Origin: Aphidius gifuensis
Lineage: Eukaryota > Arthropoda > Insecta > Hymenoptera > Braconidae
DNA: 64,000 bases
NCBI RefSeq assembly: GCF_014905175.1
Contig: NC_057788.1
Span: 31,900,154 to 31,964,153 of the forward strand
Direction: 5' to 3'
Shown here in pieces: positions 52,301 to 64,000 of this stretch. The position numbers and the translations under genes were made by a program. Below the pieces are notes generated by a model. It saw nothing but the letters and a program-made list of their open reading frames with translations. It was not told the origin of the DNA and made no database searches. How positions within the stretch are numbered: the stretch's first letter is position 1; every line of letters begins with the position of its first letter.

Positions 52301-55300
52301 AACGTTCCCTTGTATTAACAATTTATTGAAAAAAAAAAAAAAAATAATAAAAATGTTATATAATTTTTAATAATAATTATTATTCGTCTTTTATTCAATT
52401 TATCACTTGTATTATTATTTTATTTTATATGCACATATAAATATATGATGGTGCAAAAAATGAATAAATAAAATTTCATGTGTTGAAAGATTGATTGATT
52501 AAAACAATATGATATTTTATTTATTTTAGTGTTTTGGGAAATATCAATAGAGCCACGATCTATTAGTTTGAATAAAATAATTTGAATCGATTCGTTTGAT
52601 ATACATAATACATATGTTGTGTAGTAGACTATGCTGGTATAAATATAAAACCAGTTTTCAAACCCTCAAGACTATATCAAATAAAAATTAAATATTAAAA
52701 AGAAAAAAAAAAAAAGATTTTTAAATCACTTGGGAGCAGACACTTCCCGGTTGATGTTAAAAATCTTGGTAGCATATAAAAATTGATATGGCATCTATGA
52801 AATTAATCTGCATTTGCAAATTTAATGAAAAAAAAAAAAAAAAAAAAAAATTTATTATTTTTATATTTATCATGATGTGACCGTGAAAGAGTTCACAAGA
52901 CGAAAGTCTGATATTTCAGGGATACTTTTTTAATTTTTTTATATATTTTTAAAAAACTTTTCAAGGCTTGATTTTTTTATTCGCAATATTTAACATATAT
53001 GTATTTTTTATTTTTTTTTCCTGATGTAAAGATACATATAAACATATTTCGTCACCATGCTATTTTGATGGCAGATCGAACTCTGCAAAAAATTATAAAT
53101 AAAAAACCTCGATTGCTCAGAGTAATATAATATGTCAGATTTCGTGACTCTGTCACTTTGACTTAATTTATTGCCACCATAAAAAGCACATCGATCTTCG
53201 ATAATAAATGTGGCTTAATATTATGCCCTAAAAAATAATTAAAACGGTTTATTTTACAATTTAATATTCACCTTTTGCGAATTAATTTATTTTATATATT
53301 TAACATAAATTTAATTGATTATTAAATAAATAAACATATATATAAAATTCAACTTTAACAATCGTTTTGATAACATCTAAAAATTCGCATTATTCAATTA
53401 AATTTTATCAAAGCAATCAAACATCTTAGCCTATATCATAGGACAAATAATAATACAACATCTAGATTGTGATAAAAGATTAAACCAATAAACCCGCAAC
53501 ATAAATTAAAAAATGAAAAAAAAAAAAAAGTGCAAGTGCATCATATTGTCATGATCAAATCACCCACGTGTTTCCTTCGAAAAAAAAAACAAAATACGTG
53601 TGTTTAAATTGTTTAAAATAAAAAAAAAAAAAAAAAATGTGGTTTCTTAGCTCGTTATTTTATGTTGTTTGGTGTATATATGTATATAGTTTGGTACATA
53701 TATTGCACATATATTAATGCAAGTGCAGAAAGGCAAGAGGCCAACAAGAGAGGCAGGTTCCATTCATTCATTCATTCATGCTCAACTCCCTCTCTCAAAT
53801 GATTTTACATTTTATTATATATATATTATTTTTTATTTAATCTGTTGATTATTTTTTTAATCAATAATACGATGATATCATTATTATTTTTTTAAACAAA
53901 ATTATAATATATTGACTTGATTTATTTATTTGTTTGTTTGTTTATTTTTTTCCATCAATTTTTGTTATTGTTTTTCATTTGTTGTTGCGAGAAAGAAATA
54001 AAAAAGTTTTGGTTTATTCACCCTGATAACCAGATTTAAAACCAATACACAAATCTGACTATCATGTTCCTCGATCGATTCCTCCACCTCGGAATGTCGA
54101 CATCTCAATTTTCAAGCAATTCAATGATACTTTATATACATATATACACAACTCACCTTACACGGCAACCCGTTTTTGCTTATCTTACCACCTTAAAATC
54201 AATATATTTATATTTATTTATAAACCTTTATATGTTATTGTACATAGAACCCCTTGAAAATATTATTATTATACTGTGAAAACCAATTGAATCAACAGTT
54301 TAAACTGTATTATCTATTCAATAAATATATTAACCAGTTTATTAATAAAAATAACTATTTAATATTATATCTTGATATTAAAAATATGGAATATTATTCT
54401 TCAAACTGATAAGAAAATTTGTATTTATAATTTACATAATTTATTAGTATAAAAATGTTTAAAATTATAATTAAAATTTTTTTCTTTTTTTTAATTTTCA
54501 AGATATATATTGTAATTAAATATTATTTCAGTATGCAAGATGTAATTAACATCTTAATGCTCTGTGTTTTGTAAATTTTTTTTAATATATTATAAAAATG
54601 TAAATGTATATTTTTAATATAATAATTATTATATATATATATACATTACAATGTCAGGTGACTATAAATATACACCATGAAAATTAGCTATCAATAAATT
54701 AATGATTAAGATATAATTTAATCGAGAATAGAAAAAGCTCAATTGAATAATAATAATAATTTTTTTTTTTAAATATATTTTAAAATTATAATTAGTATAA
54801 AAAAATTTTATTTGGTAAATAATGTCTTGAGGCGGATATATATCATTATGTATACTAAACAATGACTTTCATCAAGTGCAACCAAGTGAAAAAAACATTT
54901 TTTTTAAATATATTTTTTTGAGAAGCGTTGATGCGATTAATATCCAATATTACACTCGTAAATATGCATGATTATTAAGTCTACATATTGTGCATCAACA
55001 CAGAGGTGCACAAAAGTGTAAAAAAGGATAATAATATATAGAGTTACTTTTGAGTGTTGTATGATCCTCGAGAGATGTTAAAGACACGCGAGCTTAATTA
55101 AATTCAACGGCATGCACCTTTGGGGTGATGTAAAAATATACTAGAAAAATGTATCTTCTTATATATACCTTATGTATATTGCCATTGTGCCGTTACATTG
55201 TTGCTATGAAACTCGTTACACATGAACGAACAACAGCCTCCTTTTTATTTTTATATATTTAATATTTTTACTCTTACAATATCTCTATTGTTTTGTTTGA

Positions 55301-58300
55301 ATAAAATATAGCTACTCTTTTTTTTTCTTCATTTCTATGTGTTAACTCTATGAATTCGGTCCATCGCCTCTTTGGTCAAATTCACTGCAGGGGGTTTTAT
55401 TAAATCAGACAAAATTAAACCCCCTCCTCGGTTATTGTTACATTGTCATAAACCCCGTTGTGTCATAGTGTTTAAAGTCATTTAAAAAAAAAAAAAAAAT
55501 TACTCAAGGGTATATACAACTCGCAAAAGTCAATAAACACATTTTATTTAACTATAATCAATTTTTATACTCTATTTTCTCCATGAATTTAAAAAATTAA
55601 ATTATCTCGTATTTGTTGCGAATAATTTTTATGCCATGATATGAATATATTTTAAAAAACGACTTAATTAATTTTAAATATATTTGCATGCATGTGTTTG
55701 ATTGTCTATAATAATAACAACAACAAAAAAAAAAGAAAATTATATTATAACAACTAGTATATATCATCCACTTGATATTTTTTTTATTTTTCATAATAAT
55801 TTCATACCAAGTATAAATTATTTAAAAAAAAAAAAAAAAAAAGATAAAAACAGGCAATTGATAAAGAAACGTATATAATAAGTATAACATATATCGATAT
55901 ATAATGGTACTGGTTAATTGCCCTCGTACTCTTGTCATATCCGTCGTCTACAGTAATTTTCGTCATTGCGATTGTATGCGTGTATTAATGCTGTTTATTA
56001 AAAAAGCTTATCCTCACATATATTCGTCGAGTCACGTGTCTCCACTTTAGTCTTTACCTTCACGATTGCAAGATTTTTTACGAAAAAAAAGTCCTTTATT
56101 TTTTCAATTTTAATACTTTTAATATTTATTTATTTTTTTACAAAGAGAGTATACCAAGAATTAAAAAATATATATTTTTTTTTTGAAAAAAATGGAAATA
56201 TAGACACGTTCATTATTACTAATGTAACTGTGAGATGACAAGTATATAGATATAGCAAATGTGTGCATATATATATTTTTTTTTTTTTATGTATCAAGAG
56301 GTGTATGTGTGTATGATGGGTTTGATATTTGCATAGGCGAACGACACAGAGCGTGAGACCACGTCAATTTTTTTTTTTTTATTATTTCTCTCACTTATTT
56401 ATATGACTCTTTTTTTTTTTTTTTTTTTAATATTTCTAACGTGTGTGTGTATACATAGAAAAATAAAACAAATATAGTTTAGGTTGTGGGGTTGAAAAAA
56501 AAGAGAGAGAGAGGGTGAATAATGGGGGTTGGAAAATGTGGCTGCTGCTGATGATGATGGGGCTCTGACAAGCTTTCATCAATCCATCTAGTTTTTTTTT
56601 TTCTTCTATATTTGCTTTCATCTTCATCACAAGCGTGACCAATTTATTTCAATAAAAGAATTTATTATTAATATTAAATAATTTAAAATTCAAAATTGAT
56701 ATGTAATAATGATATATATATATATATGAAAAAATTAACATTAAAAATTTATTGAAAGTAAGACAAATGGATGACAGGTCGCGTGGATAAACACACATAT
56801 TGTGTTGAATATTAAGCAATACTACAACAAAACGATGTCAACATTTCAAAAAAAAATATTCATGTTACCATGTGACTACCAAATTTTATTGTCAAATATA
56901 AATTCACTAACATTATTTTAAACTTGATTGATGCTCATAATTTATTGAGTTGTAGGTGTTTTTATTTACTCACCATTTTTTTTTTTTTAAATGATCGCGT
57001 GTCATATTATACGTATTACTATTTTATTTTTACAAAAATATAAATTTAAGAGTATTTCAATTTTGTACATCTTTGAGTTGTGATATGATCATGAAGCGCA
57101 TCATCATCAGGACGATGCCCTATACCTGACTCGAAAATGACAAGATGGGTATGATGGATGGATGGATGACGATCCTGCATAAAATTATAGAATTTACTTT
57201 TAAACAAAAAAAAAAAAACGATATTAAATACATAGCAATAAATACATATAATAATTTTTCAAAAAAAAAACCGTTGGATGATTTGGCAAATTTGTTAATA
57301 ATTTTCATCTGCATATTGTCAATTGAAAAAATAAAAAAGTATCTCCTCATTTGAAAGAGAAGAAAAAAAATGTGTATCTTGTAAAGAATAAGTGAAGAAA
57401 TGAGGGATGTAGAGCATTTTGTTGTTAATTGAAAAGAAGTTCATAGTGTGTAGGGTAAAAACCGGATACGCAGGTGAAGTTTTATTTTTGAGTATATTCG
57501 TTGGGGGGTTTTTTAAAGAATATGAAGATTAGCATATATATATCCGCATTGATACTTTTTATTTATATTATTTTTCATCTCTCGGGGAACAAGTTGTGAA
57601 TTTTTAAAATAAGTGCAATTATATGTAGTCTATACCTATATATACACACACACCTCTATACGCATGTATTTCATATATTGTATATACAACAGTTGACAAA
57701 AAAAAATAAAAAATATATAAATATAAATAAAAAATGAAAAAATTGTATATTGGAACCAGGAGGAATGAAGAACGATGGCCGATCAAGAGAGTGGAAGATC
57801 GGTAAACGAGTCACGCGTTATTCTGAAGGTTCAGTAGAAGCCGACATCGTCAGTGGCCTCGCGCTTTTATAATGTTTCGTACGTGATCGCATTTTATTCC
57901 AAAAATTTATAGCTAAAAGACTGGTAGAAAGATACAAAAAAAAAAAAAAAAAATTAAATAAAAATAAAATCAACTCACTGTCATTGATATTTATCCTGAT
58001 ATAAAATTTATCCTTAACAAAAAAAACAAAATAAAACAACAAAAATTCTGTTACATATCTCACAAATCATCAACGATATATATAAAAAATAAAATAAAAA
58101 TTTGCAATAAAAAATATATAAATAAATAATGAATAAAAAAAAAAAAAAGACAGAAAAACTTTTTTATATAATAATGATTAATTTACATCAGTTTAAAAAA
58201 AATAATATATTTCCACTCTTTGCACATGATATTCCGTTGAAGATTCAAAGAACATAACGATGATTATTATTTTACCATGGACCTATACAAACATCGAAAG

Positions 58301-61300
58301 AAAAATATTTGAACGGGATAACGCGGTAGCTCATTATCGGTGTGACTATAGTCATCTATCCTTATTCATATTTTTAGTATTTTTATTTTTTTTTTTTTCA
58401 TCATCCTCATTTCTTTTTTACTCACTTATATATTCACTATTGCGTAAATGTGTGTCTATGTGTGTATGGTTTTTTTTTTTTTTTTTTTTTTTCATTATTT
58501 CTTTCACTGTGTCTCGTTGGGCGAACGGTTATCCAGGTGTACAACAAGAGACAGTGTGATGCTTTTTAAAAAAAATAAAAAATAAAAAAATATCAAGAGG
58601 AAGAAAGATAGTGTTTTGAGGGGTAAGGCAACAAGGTTCAGAGATTGATTCGACATGCATAAATTAGGATAAGCTTTTATAGGATTCGATGTGTGTACGT
58701 GCTTGGGTTCGAAGGAATTTAGATATGTATATATAAAAAATAAATAAAATAAATAAATAAAGAGATAGAGATAATTTATAATTTAAAAATTTTAAATTGA
58801 TGATCATGTGCATTGACATTAAAGGGTTCATGTGAATATAAATATTTAAATAATACAATATTATTGATAATTTTTATTTTATTTTTTGATTCTAGAAGAC
58901 GTAGTAGATCATCATCTGACTGTGAAACTGGTGTTGGTGAACAAAATTACGTAACAAGTGGACAAGAAGTTGTTACTGACGAAGACGATAATAATCAACA
59001 ACAACAACAACAACAGCATAATATAGAGGAAGATAGTGAGGAGGCACAAAAAAGGGTACAGGCCGTGCAGGTGCAGGTCCAGGGTATGGAGGGTGATTGG
59101 CGTGGATATCTTGACCATCCATTGTCGGTTGCAACTGCGGCAATGTTAAATTTACAACAACAACATCAAGTATCTGGAGTTGTAGGTCATCCTGATGATC
59201 AATCAGCTCCATATGTTTATGAATATTATAAATTACCAGATAAAACAAGTGATGTTAAATTACCATCACATGAACTTTGGTCAACGTAAGTTAATAAATA
59301 AATATTATTATACTATTATTAATTAATTAATTAATTCCAATAAAATTTCGAAATATAAATAAATAGAAAAAAAAAAATAAAATAAATTAACTGATTTTCT
59401 GGTCCATTTGCTTGGTTTGCAAACTGTAGTGGCATAAGCGTGTGCCTCATGTCAGTCGCACCCCAATTTTTCACATATGATGGAAGAAAAAATAAATAAA
59501 TAAATAAAATCTAGAGCGAGAAGAAAATAAATAAATTTCCATTATCCAGGGGGTTTATATATATAGGTATATTTTTTTTTTTCAAAAGACAATTTTTATA
59601 AGATCAAATGAAATGAAAAAAAAAAGATGAGTCTCAAGAAATATATTTGCCCCTTTAATTTTGAACCCCCCATCACAATTGTCCTCAGGCACTTTTGATT
59701 TATATCGGACGTTTAGCATATTTTCTAATTTACTGTTGAGAATCGTCAACGGTGGTGGTGGTGATGGTGGTGAGGTTCACAAAACGCATAATATAACATT
59801 ATATTATTTGCAATATGCTTTATATATTAAAATAAATATACATGTGTATGTGTGTTTGTACGTACTTGCCTCCTGAAAGCAAAATAAATGCATCTACCTT
59901 CATTATTATTTCCTTTTTTTATTTTTATTTTATTCTTTTATCAACGTTTCGTTATATATACTCTATCGTACGATATACATATATTTATTATATAAAATTG
60001 GCTTCGCACTGTTTGCATATATATATATACACTTCCGCCAAATGAAAATATATATTCAACACATATTTTGCCCGCGTTTTATTCACTCACTACGGTATTT
60101 TACCACTAATCTTGACTCCCATCTAATAACACTGTGCATTATACATTTTTTTTATTTTTTTTGTATCCTTTTCTCAATTTTTTCTCACCCTTTCGATAAT
60201 ATCTCAACGATTTGTACGCGGCCAGATCGTTAAAGCTCACTGTGTATTTATGTGTAGTATCTTGTCTCTTGAGTGAGATGAAAAATGAATGTTTAACCCC
60301 AACTGAATGAGAAAAAAAAATTGTTATTATAAAAATAAACAAAACGAAATAAACCGAGATGAAAAGATCTAAATCTGTGTACTCATGCATGCAATTCAAT
60401 TTCATTGTCATCATGCGTTAATAAAATATTTTAACGAGTTTTAATTTTTTTTTTTTTAATTTCATAATAAGTAGATGTTTAAAAATTGTTTGTTATTTTA
60501 TTTTATTTATAACAACAATTGGTAGAGTAATTAGATTTTTTTTTATTTGAAATGAAATATATAAAAATATATAAAGAGTAAATAGGCTGTGTGTGTGGGT
60601 AATAATATCACGTGCGTGAGTGGATGGAGAAGTCTAGACACGGCCCACACGAAATATGTCCCAGTGCGATTACATATTTTTATACATAATTTTTATATTA
60701 TTTTTTTTATTAGTATTGTTATGTATTTTGCTCGACTTTGGGGATAAATAAAAATGGTAAAAAAATTTAGATTGCATTCGAAATGCGTACATGACAAAAG
60801 ACTACACACGTCCAGACTATTTTTTTAAATAAATAAATAAATAAATGATGATTTTTTTTTTTTTTTGTCAAGGTTAACGAGGCAAATTATTGTAATATAT
60901 ATTTCATTTTTTTGACTCAATACCTATAAAGAGCATATAATTTACAAATATATATTTTATCCAAAAAAAGTTATTGAGTTAAAAAAAAAAGCCATATATA
61001 TTTAGCATATCAATAAATAATAATAATTGGATGAATATTTAAAGCAAGTGTCATTTATTTATTTTTTTATCATGACAGAAAAATCTGTGTGAATTGATGA
61101 TGATGATGATGATGATAATAATGACGAGAGGAGAGGTAAATGAACCTTCACGTTGAATGTTGCTATCTCTCATTTCTTGAAATAAATATAAATAAAATAA
61201 TTTCACAAAAAGACATGCAATGACGATGATACTATGTACAAGCAAATCACGTTGTGTTAGTTAAAAGTGATCTGGTGCCCTCTGATCCTCGTCCTTCTAC

Positions 61301-64000
61301 TTTACGCATGTCAACGCCATTAAATGTAACTGGCTTCGCAAAACCAACGGAATTCTCATATGACAATAAAAAAAAAAAAAAAAAAAAAAATGTAATAAAA
61401 TTTTAAATGTTTAAAAGAAATAAAAAAACATAATTTATAATAATAAAACTATAAAAATAAAAGTTGAGGAAGGTGGAGAAAGGGCAAAAGTTTCATGCTC
61501 AACACGTAGTCAACATAGTTTCGGCTATCGCACACGTTTACTCGATTATTTAAATTTTTTGCCACAACATAATCATCATACAGCGTTGACAATAATTATT
61601 AAATGTATTAAATATATTTTTCATTTAAAAATTATACTCGAGTCAAAGCACATATGTAATTATTAGGGTCACAATATCAAACGTACAGTGTTACACGCAA
61701 TAATTGTAACACGTGCGTTATTATATATATTATTACCATTGTCTCTACGAAAAAATTAAAATAAAAATAAAATAACTTGAATTATATTATTTTCTAGGAT
61801 ATAATAATATTCTCAAAATTCACAGTACGTGATGATGATAATATTTTTTAATAGACTAAGTACATGAGAATTTAACAATATTTAAAACTGGGTAGTTGAA
61901 CCACAAGTCACAACAAACAACTTTTTTCAGGACTTGAATTTCGAGTTTTTGAATAAGACCCATCCAATAGAATATTATTTTTACCTTTTTAAAAATACCA
62001 TGACTTTATGTATATATACTTGAAATTTATTAAATTTTCTATTTTGTTTAAAAAAACAAAAAAAAAAAAACATTACATTGAGGTAATTTGTCATAATATA
62101 TCCGGTTGTTAAAACAAGTATAAATGTTGTTTAACTTATTGTTGACCTGGAATTGACCCATCAAAACCTGATGAACCTTAAAAAAATATCAACACATTTA
62201 TTGCGCACACCAACATCATCATGGTCAATGTACAAGGCTCATTATGTACCGAGATGTTTTTATCATCGCATTTATATAGTTTTTTTTATACGACCTGTTA
62301 ACTATACAGTCATCATGATCATGATTCTTATAGCCGCAATTTAATTATCAATACAGACACATTGGATTACACTTGATATTTTTATATTTTAATTAACTCA
62401 AAATACGCGCATATATATTTATTTATTTATTTATTTTTTGATTTATTACTTGTCCTCATCATCGAGCGTGTTTATGATAGTCTCACCGTCAATTTAATTA
62501 TTAGCCGCAAGAAAAAAAAAAAAAAAAACAGATAAAAAAAACCTTTTAATTTTTTCAACTTCATTTGTACATTTATTATGAAAAAAAAAAATATATTATT
62601 AGCCAACATGGGGGGCCTTGAATTGTTAAAAAAAGAAATGAAAAAAAATAAAATCTTGTTAATTTTTGAAATTATTTAAAAATAAATAATTACCATCATT
62701 TGAATATTAAAATAAAATATATATGTGCAAAATTCTCAAGATATTTGTCACACAATATATCCAACAGATCAGTATAATTTATGTATGATTATTTATTATA
62801 TTTGATTAAATATATAAATATATATTTAAAATCATAATTTGATTCATGCATATATCGAGGCATATGATCGAGTCTGTTGAAATAATAAAAATAAATATTC
62901 AAAAGGGAGATATATATCCCTTTGGCATATCTTGGCTCCCGTCGGATTAGCATCGCATTACCCACGATCGAGGACTCGTTGTCGTTGTCGTCGTCGTCAG
63001 ATCCATTTCACATAAGCCGAATTCATAGGTTCTTTCCCTTGCAAATAAATAAATATCAGCATTTCATAGCCGCGAGTTATGACATTTTTTATCCTCGTAT
63101 TTATATTTTTTTTTTTTAAATTAAAAAGAAAAAAAAACGGTTGTATATTAATTATTTATTTATTTATTTTTTTCATAAAAATATGTGATAATAATTATTT
63201 AAAACTCAAGATGATTTTTATGAAATAATACTGCACAAGTACATTTATACATATGATGAACAATAGTAAAAAAAAAAAAAAAAAAGACAGATATATAGAG
63301 TAACACTGAAGAGCAGGGTATATATGCATTTGAAGATCAGGTATCAAAATAAAAAAGATAATAAAAAGGCATTGTATCAAAGCATCTGACCGTAGGTAGA
63401 AAAGGTTTATACCATATACGTGTATGGTCGATACGATGAAGCTGGTGCAAAGAGCCAAAAAATAAAATGTAGGGAACTTAAAAAGTTGACGAGAAATGGT
63501 AGATTTTTATTTTCCCTTTGAAGGGTGTTTGAAGAGGAGGAAGAAGATAGTGCTTTATAGCGAATAAAAATTTGCACTTAGTAAGGGTTAAAAAAGTATT
63601 ATAATGCTAAATACAACATGTTAACTATTTTTAACAATGCACAACGTATTGCAATACAACACCTTGGAGTCTTATTTCTTTATAAATAAATCATCAAATA
63701 ATACCAAAAAATATATATAATATATTATTATTATTATTATTATTATTACAGTGGAGTGATGGGACAAAAGCTTCTTGTACAGGAAAATTCATCAAATCGA
63801 ATTATTGAAAATAACAATGGTGGTGATGGAGGAAATGGTGGTGAACTTCATCATTTATTTCATCAATATAATCAACAACAATCACCCAGTCCAAATCAAA
63901 ATATACAAAGTGGTAATGGTGGTGGTGGTGGTAGTCTTCCGCTTCCTTTGAGTCCACAATCATTACGTCATGATGGTAGTACATCATCAAGTGGTATAAC
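37279..64000 (+). CDS. grh: Grainyhead transcription factor, 5' part (continues beyond window)
   Basis: Grainyhead is a CP2-type nuclear transcription factor for epidermal barrier formation, wound response and neuroblast control. Visible coding exons: 37279-37341, 38214-39037, 58896-59285 and 63752-64000 (open at the edge). Phases match (0, 2, 2), giving about 508 residues. The identification rests on exon three: GDWRGYLDHPLSVATAAM at about 362-379 followed by YVYEYYKLP corresponds to the conserved N-terminal block of Grainyhead-like proteins (in vertebrates, a W..YL.NPL..AT.AM segment followed by YDYYKV). The N-terminal exon reads MSICTEDNDSTAIHMQEAMSP. Exon two has a long His/Gln tract and Pro/Ser and Thr-rich stretches, and exon four starts Gly/Gln/Asn-rich. 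The DNA-binding and dimerisation domains lie outside the window. Alternative first exons or extra exons in the 19.9 kb intron cannot be excluded. Confidence 0.88.
37342..38213 (+). other. grainyhead intron 1
   Basis: GT-AG intron with a (TG)11 microsatellite at 37699-37720, poly(A) runs and a (GAT)n run just before the acceptor at 38212-38213. Nothing else recognised. Confidence 0.6.
37699..37720. repeat. (TG)11 microsatellite
   Basis: Eleven perfect TG units in intron 1 of grainyhead. Confidence 0.9.
38214..39037 (+). CDS. grh: grainyhead coding exon 2 (His/Gln-rich)
   Basis: Starts VQEGPISPASSCMSSHNQND and ends phase 2 before GTAAGT. It contains a His/Gln/Asp-rich tract at about residues 66-140, then an ordered block beginning MIDLIYNDGQKTVMYTHDKE, a Pro-rich run (PPPPPSPSPPS), and VPVNTTTTVLVLSELVAADQ. 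The CAT/CAA tract creates long antisense and alternate-frame open frames that are shadows. Confidence 0.88.
42442..42467. repeat. Poly(T) run of 26
   Basis: One of the longest uninterrupted homopolymers in the window. It sits within a larger pyrimidine-rich stretch at about 42410-42770. Confidence 0.9.
44789..44947 (+). CDS. Possible small ORF or alternative exon in grainyhead intron 2
   Basis: An ATG-started frame of 52 codons: a charged KDKERERER start, then VTAAESMSGFMGESFDEISQ and an Ala/Leu-rich end before TAA at 44945-44947. The central part also follows TTACAG at 44832-44837, a possible acceptor. The composition is more protein-like than other intronic frames, but the GA-repeat origin of the charged part and the palindromes in the 3' half may equally mean regulatory DNA. 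No family recognised. Confidence 0.2.
   Translation: MALMMKDKERERERVTAAESMSGFMGESFDEISQTLLDNAFAALYALNFKCK
46520..46995. promoter_or_regulatory. Pair of G+C-rich islands in grainyhead intron 2
   Basis: Two patches, 46520-46610 and 46920-46995, carry several CpGs (CCGTCGGGG, AACGCGGAG, GAGCGCGCC, CCGATCGAG) in otherwise nearly pure A/T. Their position in a large first-half intron suggests an enhancer or an alternative promoter. No TATA box or clear donor was identified. Confidence 0.3.
49020..49200. promoter_or_regulatory. Intronic G+C-rich island with two AACCGG sites
   Basis: GACGGTG occurs twice in the left part (GCCGACGGTGAG, GCGACGGTGG). Two Grainyhead-consensus sites follow on the minus strand: AACCGGAT at 49153-49160 and AACCGGT at 49193-49199, 40 bases apart. 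Proposed as an autoregulatory intronic enhancer of grh; function is inferred. Confidence 0.35.
58896..59285 (+). CDS. grh: grainyhead coding exon 3 (conserved N-terminal block)
   Basis: Follows TTGATTCTAG and ends phase 2 before GTAAGT. Begins with a basic Ser/Arg run (RRSRSSSD), continues through an acidic/Gln stretch and ends in the conserved W-x2-YL-x2-PL-x2-AT-x2-M and YEYYKLP motifs that identify the family. Confidence 0.9.
59286..63751 (+). other. grainyhead intron 3
   Basis: GT-AG intron, A/T-rich, with an AACCGGAT octamer on the minus strand at 62100-62107, a short CpG patch at about 62935-63000, and a (TTA)n run just before the acceptor at 63750-63751. No nested gene is supported. 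Confidence 0.55.
63752..64000 (+). CDS. grh: grainyhead coding exon 4 (partial, cut by window edge)
   Basis: Follows TTATTACAG; phase 2 matches exon 3. Reads GVMGQKLLVQENSSNRIIEN, then Gly-, Gln- and Ser-rich sequence, still open at 64000. Confidence 0.8.

Larger units (their letters stand above)
39038..58895 (+). other. grainyhead intron 2 (19.9 kb)
   Basis: Mostly A/T with many homopolymers. Distinct G+C-richer patches: about 42170-42345 (TTTCGCGCGCGGCG, CAAGATGGC), 44190-44345, 46520-46610, 46920-46995, 48100-48165 and 49030-49160. These could be enhancers or alternative promoters. A 52-codon open frame with ordered composition lies at 44789-44947. Longer open frames elsewhere in the intron overlap T- or A-rich simple sequence and look spurious. 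Confidence 0.5.

Noticed and set aside
1..64000. tRNA, rRNA and CRISPR features
   Set aside because: No tRNA B-box with a fitting cloverleaf and no rRNA-like stretch was seen. The repeats are microsatellites or transposon motifs, and the genome is eukaryotic.

Overview
This is a eukaryotic, very AT-rich window with intron-split genes, long homopolymer runs, many microsatellites, and long A/T-rich introns and spacers. The gene content (fatty acyl-CoA reductase, charlatan, an RZ-type RGS protein, grainyhead) is that of an insect. The extreme AT richness and the CAA/CAC/AAT-rich low-complexity coding tracts would fit a hymenopteran such as a parasitoid wasp, but that placement is an inference from composition only.

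Layout: (1) 1-2966 is intergenic, perhaps with non-coding first exons. (2) 2967-5217 (+) is a complete seven-exon fatty acyl-CoA reductase; all six junctions keep frame and give 530 aa. (3) 5940-9065 (-) is the C2H2 zinc-finger repressor charlatan, five coding exons and 718 aa, convergent with the reductase. (4) 9066-16498 is the chn upstream region, with a G-rich island near 11.55-11.67 kb that may mark its promoter. (5) 16499-18656 (-) is an RZ-family RGS protein with a palmitoylation-type cysteine string (325 aa in three exons, perhaps a small extra first exon). (6) 18.7-37.3 kb is a large spacer between the divergent RGS gene and grainyhead, holding a candidate enhancer at 24.9-26.5 kb and a 1.5 kb inverted-repeat mobile element at 30.7-32.2 kb. 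(7) 37279-64000 (+) is the 5' part of grainyhead: four coding exons are visible, separated by introns of about 0.9, 19.9 and 4.5 kb. The gene runs off the right edge before its DNA-binding domain.

The genes are not an operon. Two of the four (chn, grh) are developmental transcription factors of neural and epidermal lineages, and the RGS family member acts on Gi/Go signalling. Large non-coding neighbourhoods are expected for such genes.

The most interesting non-coding signals are: a GC-rich 19-bp-stem hairpin inside a foldback-like element whose subterminal repeats are direct on the left and inverted on the right; five copies of a Grainyhead-type octamer (AACCGGAT), all within the grh locus, plus an inverted pair of TCAGGTT sites just upstream of grh, suggesting autoregulation; and a cluster of paired TGGTCA half-sites about 11-12 kb upstream of grh. 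Splice sites and counts were read by eye.
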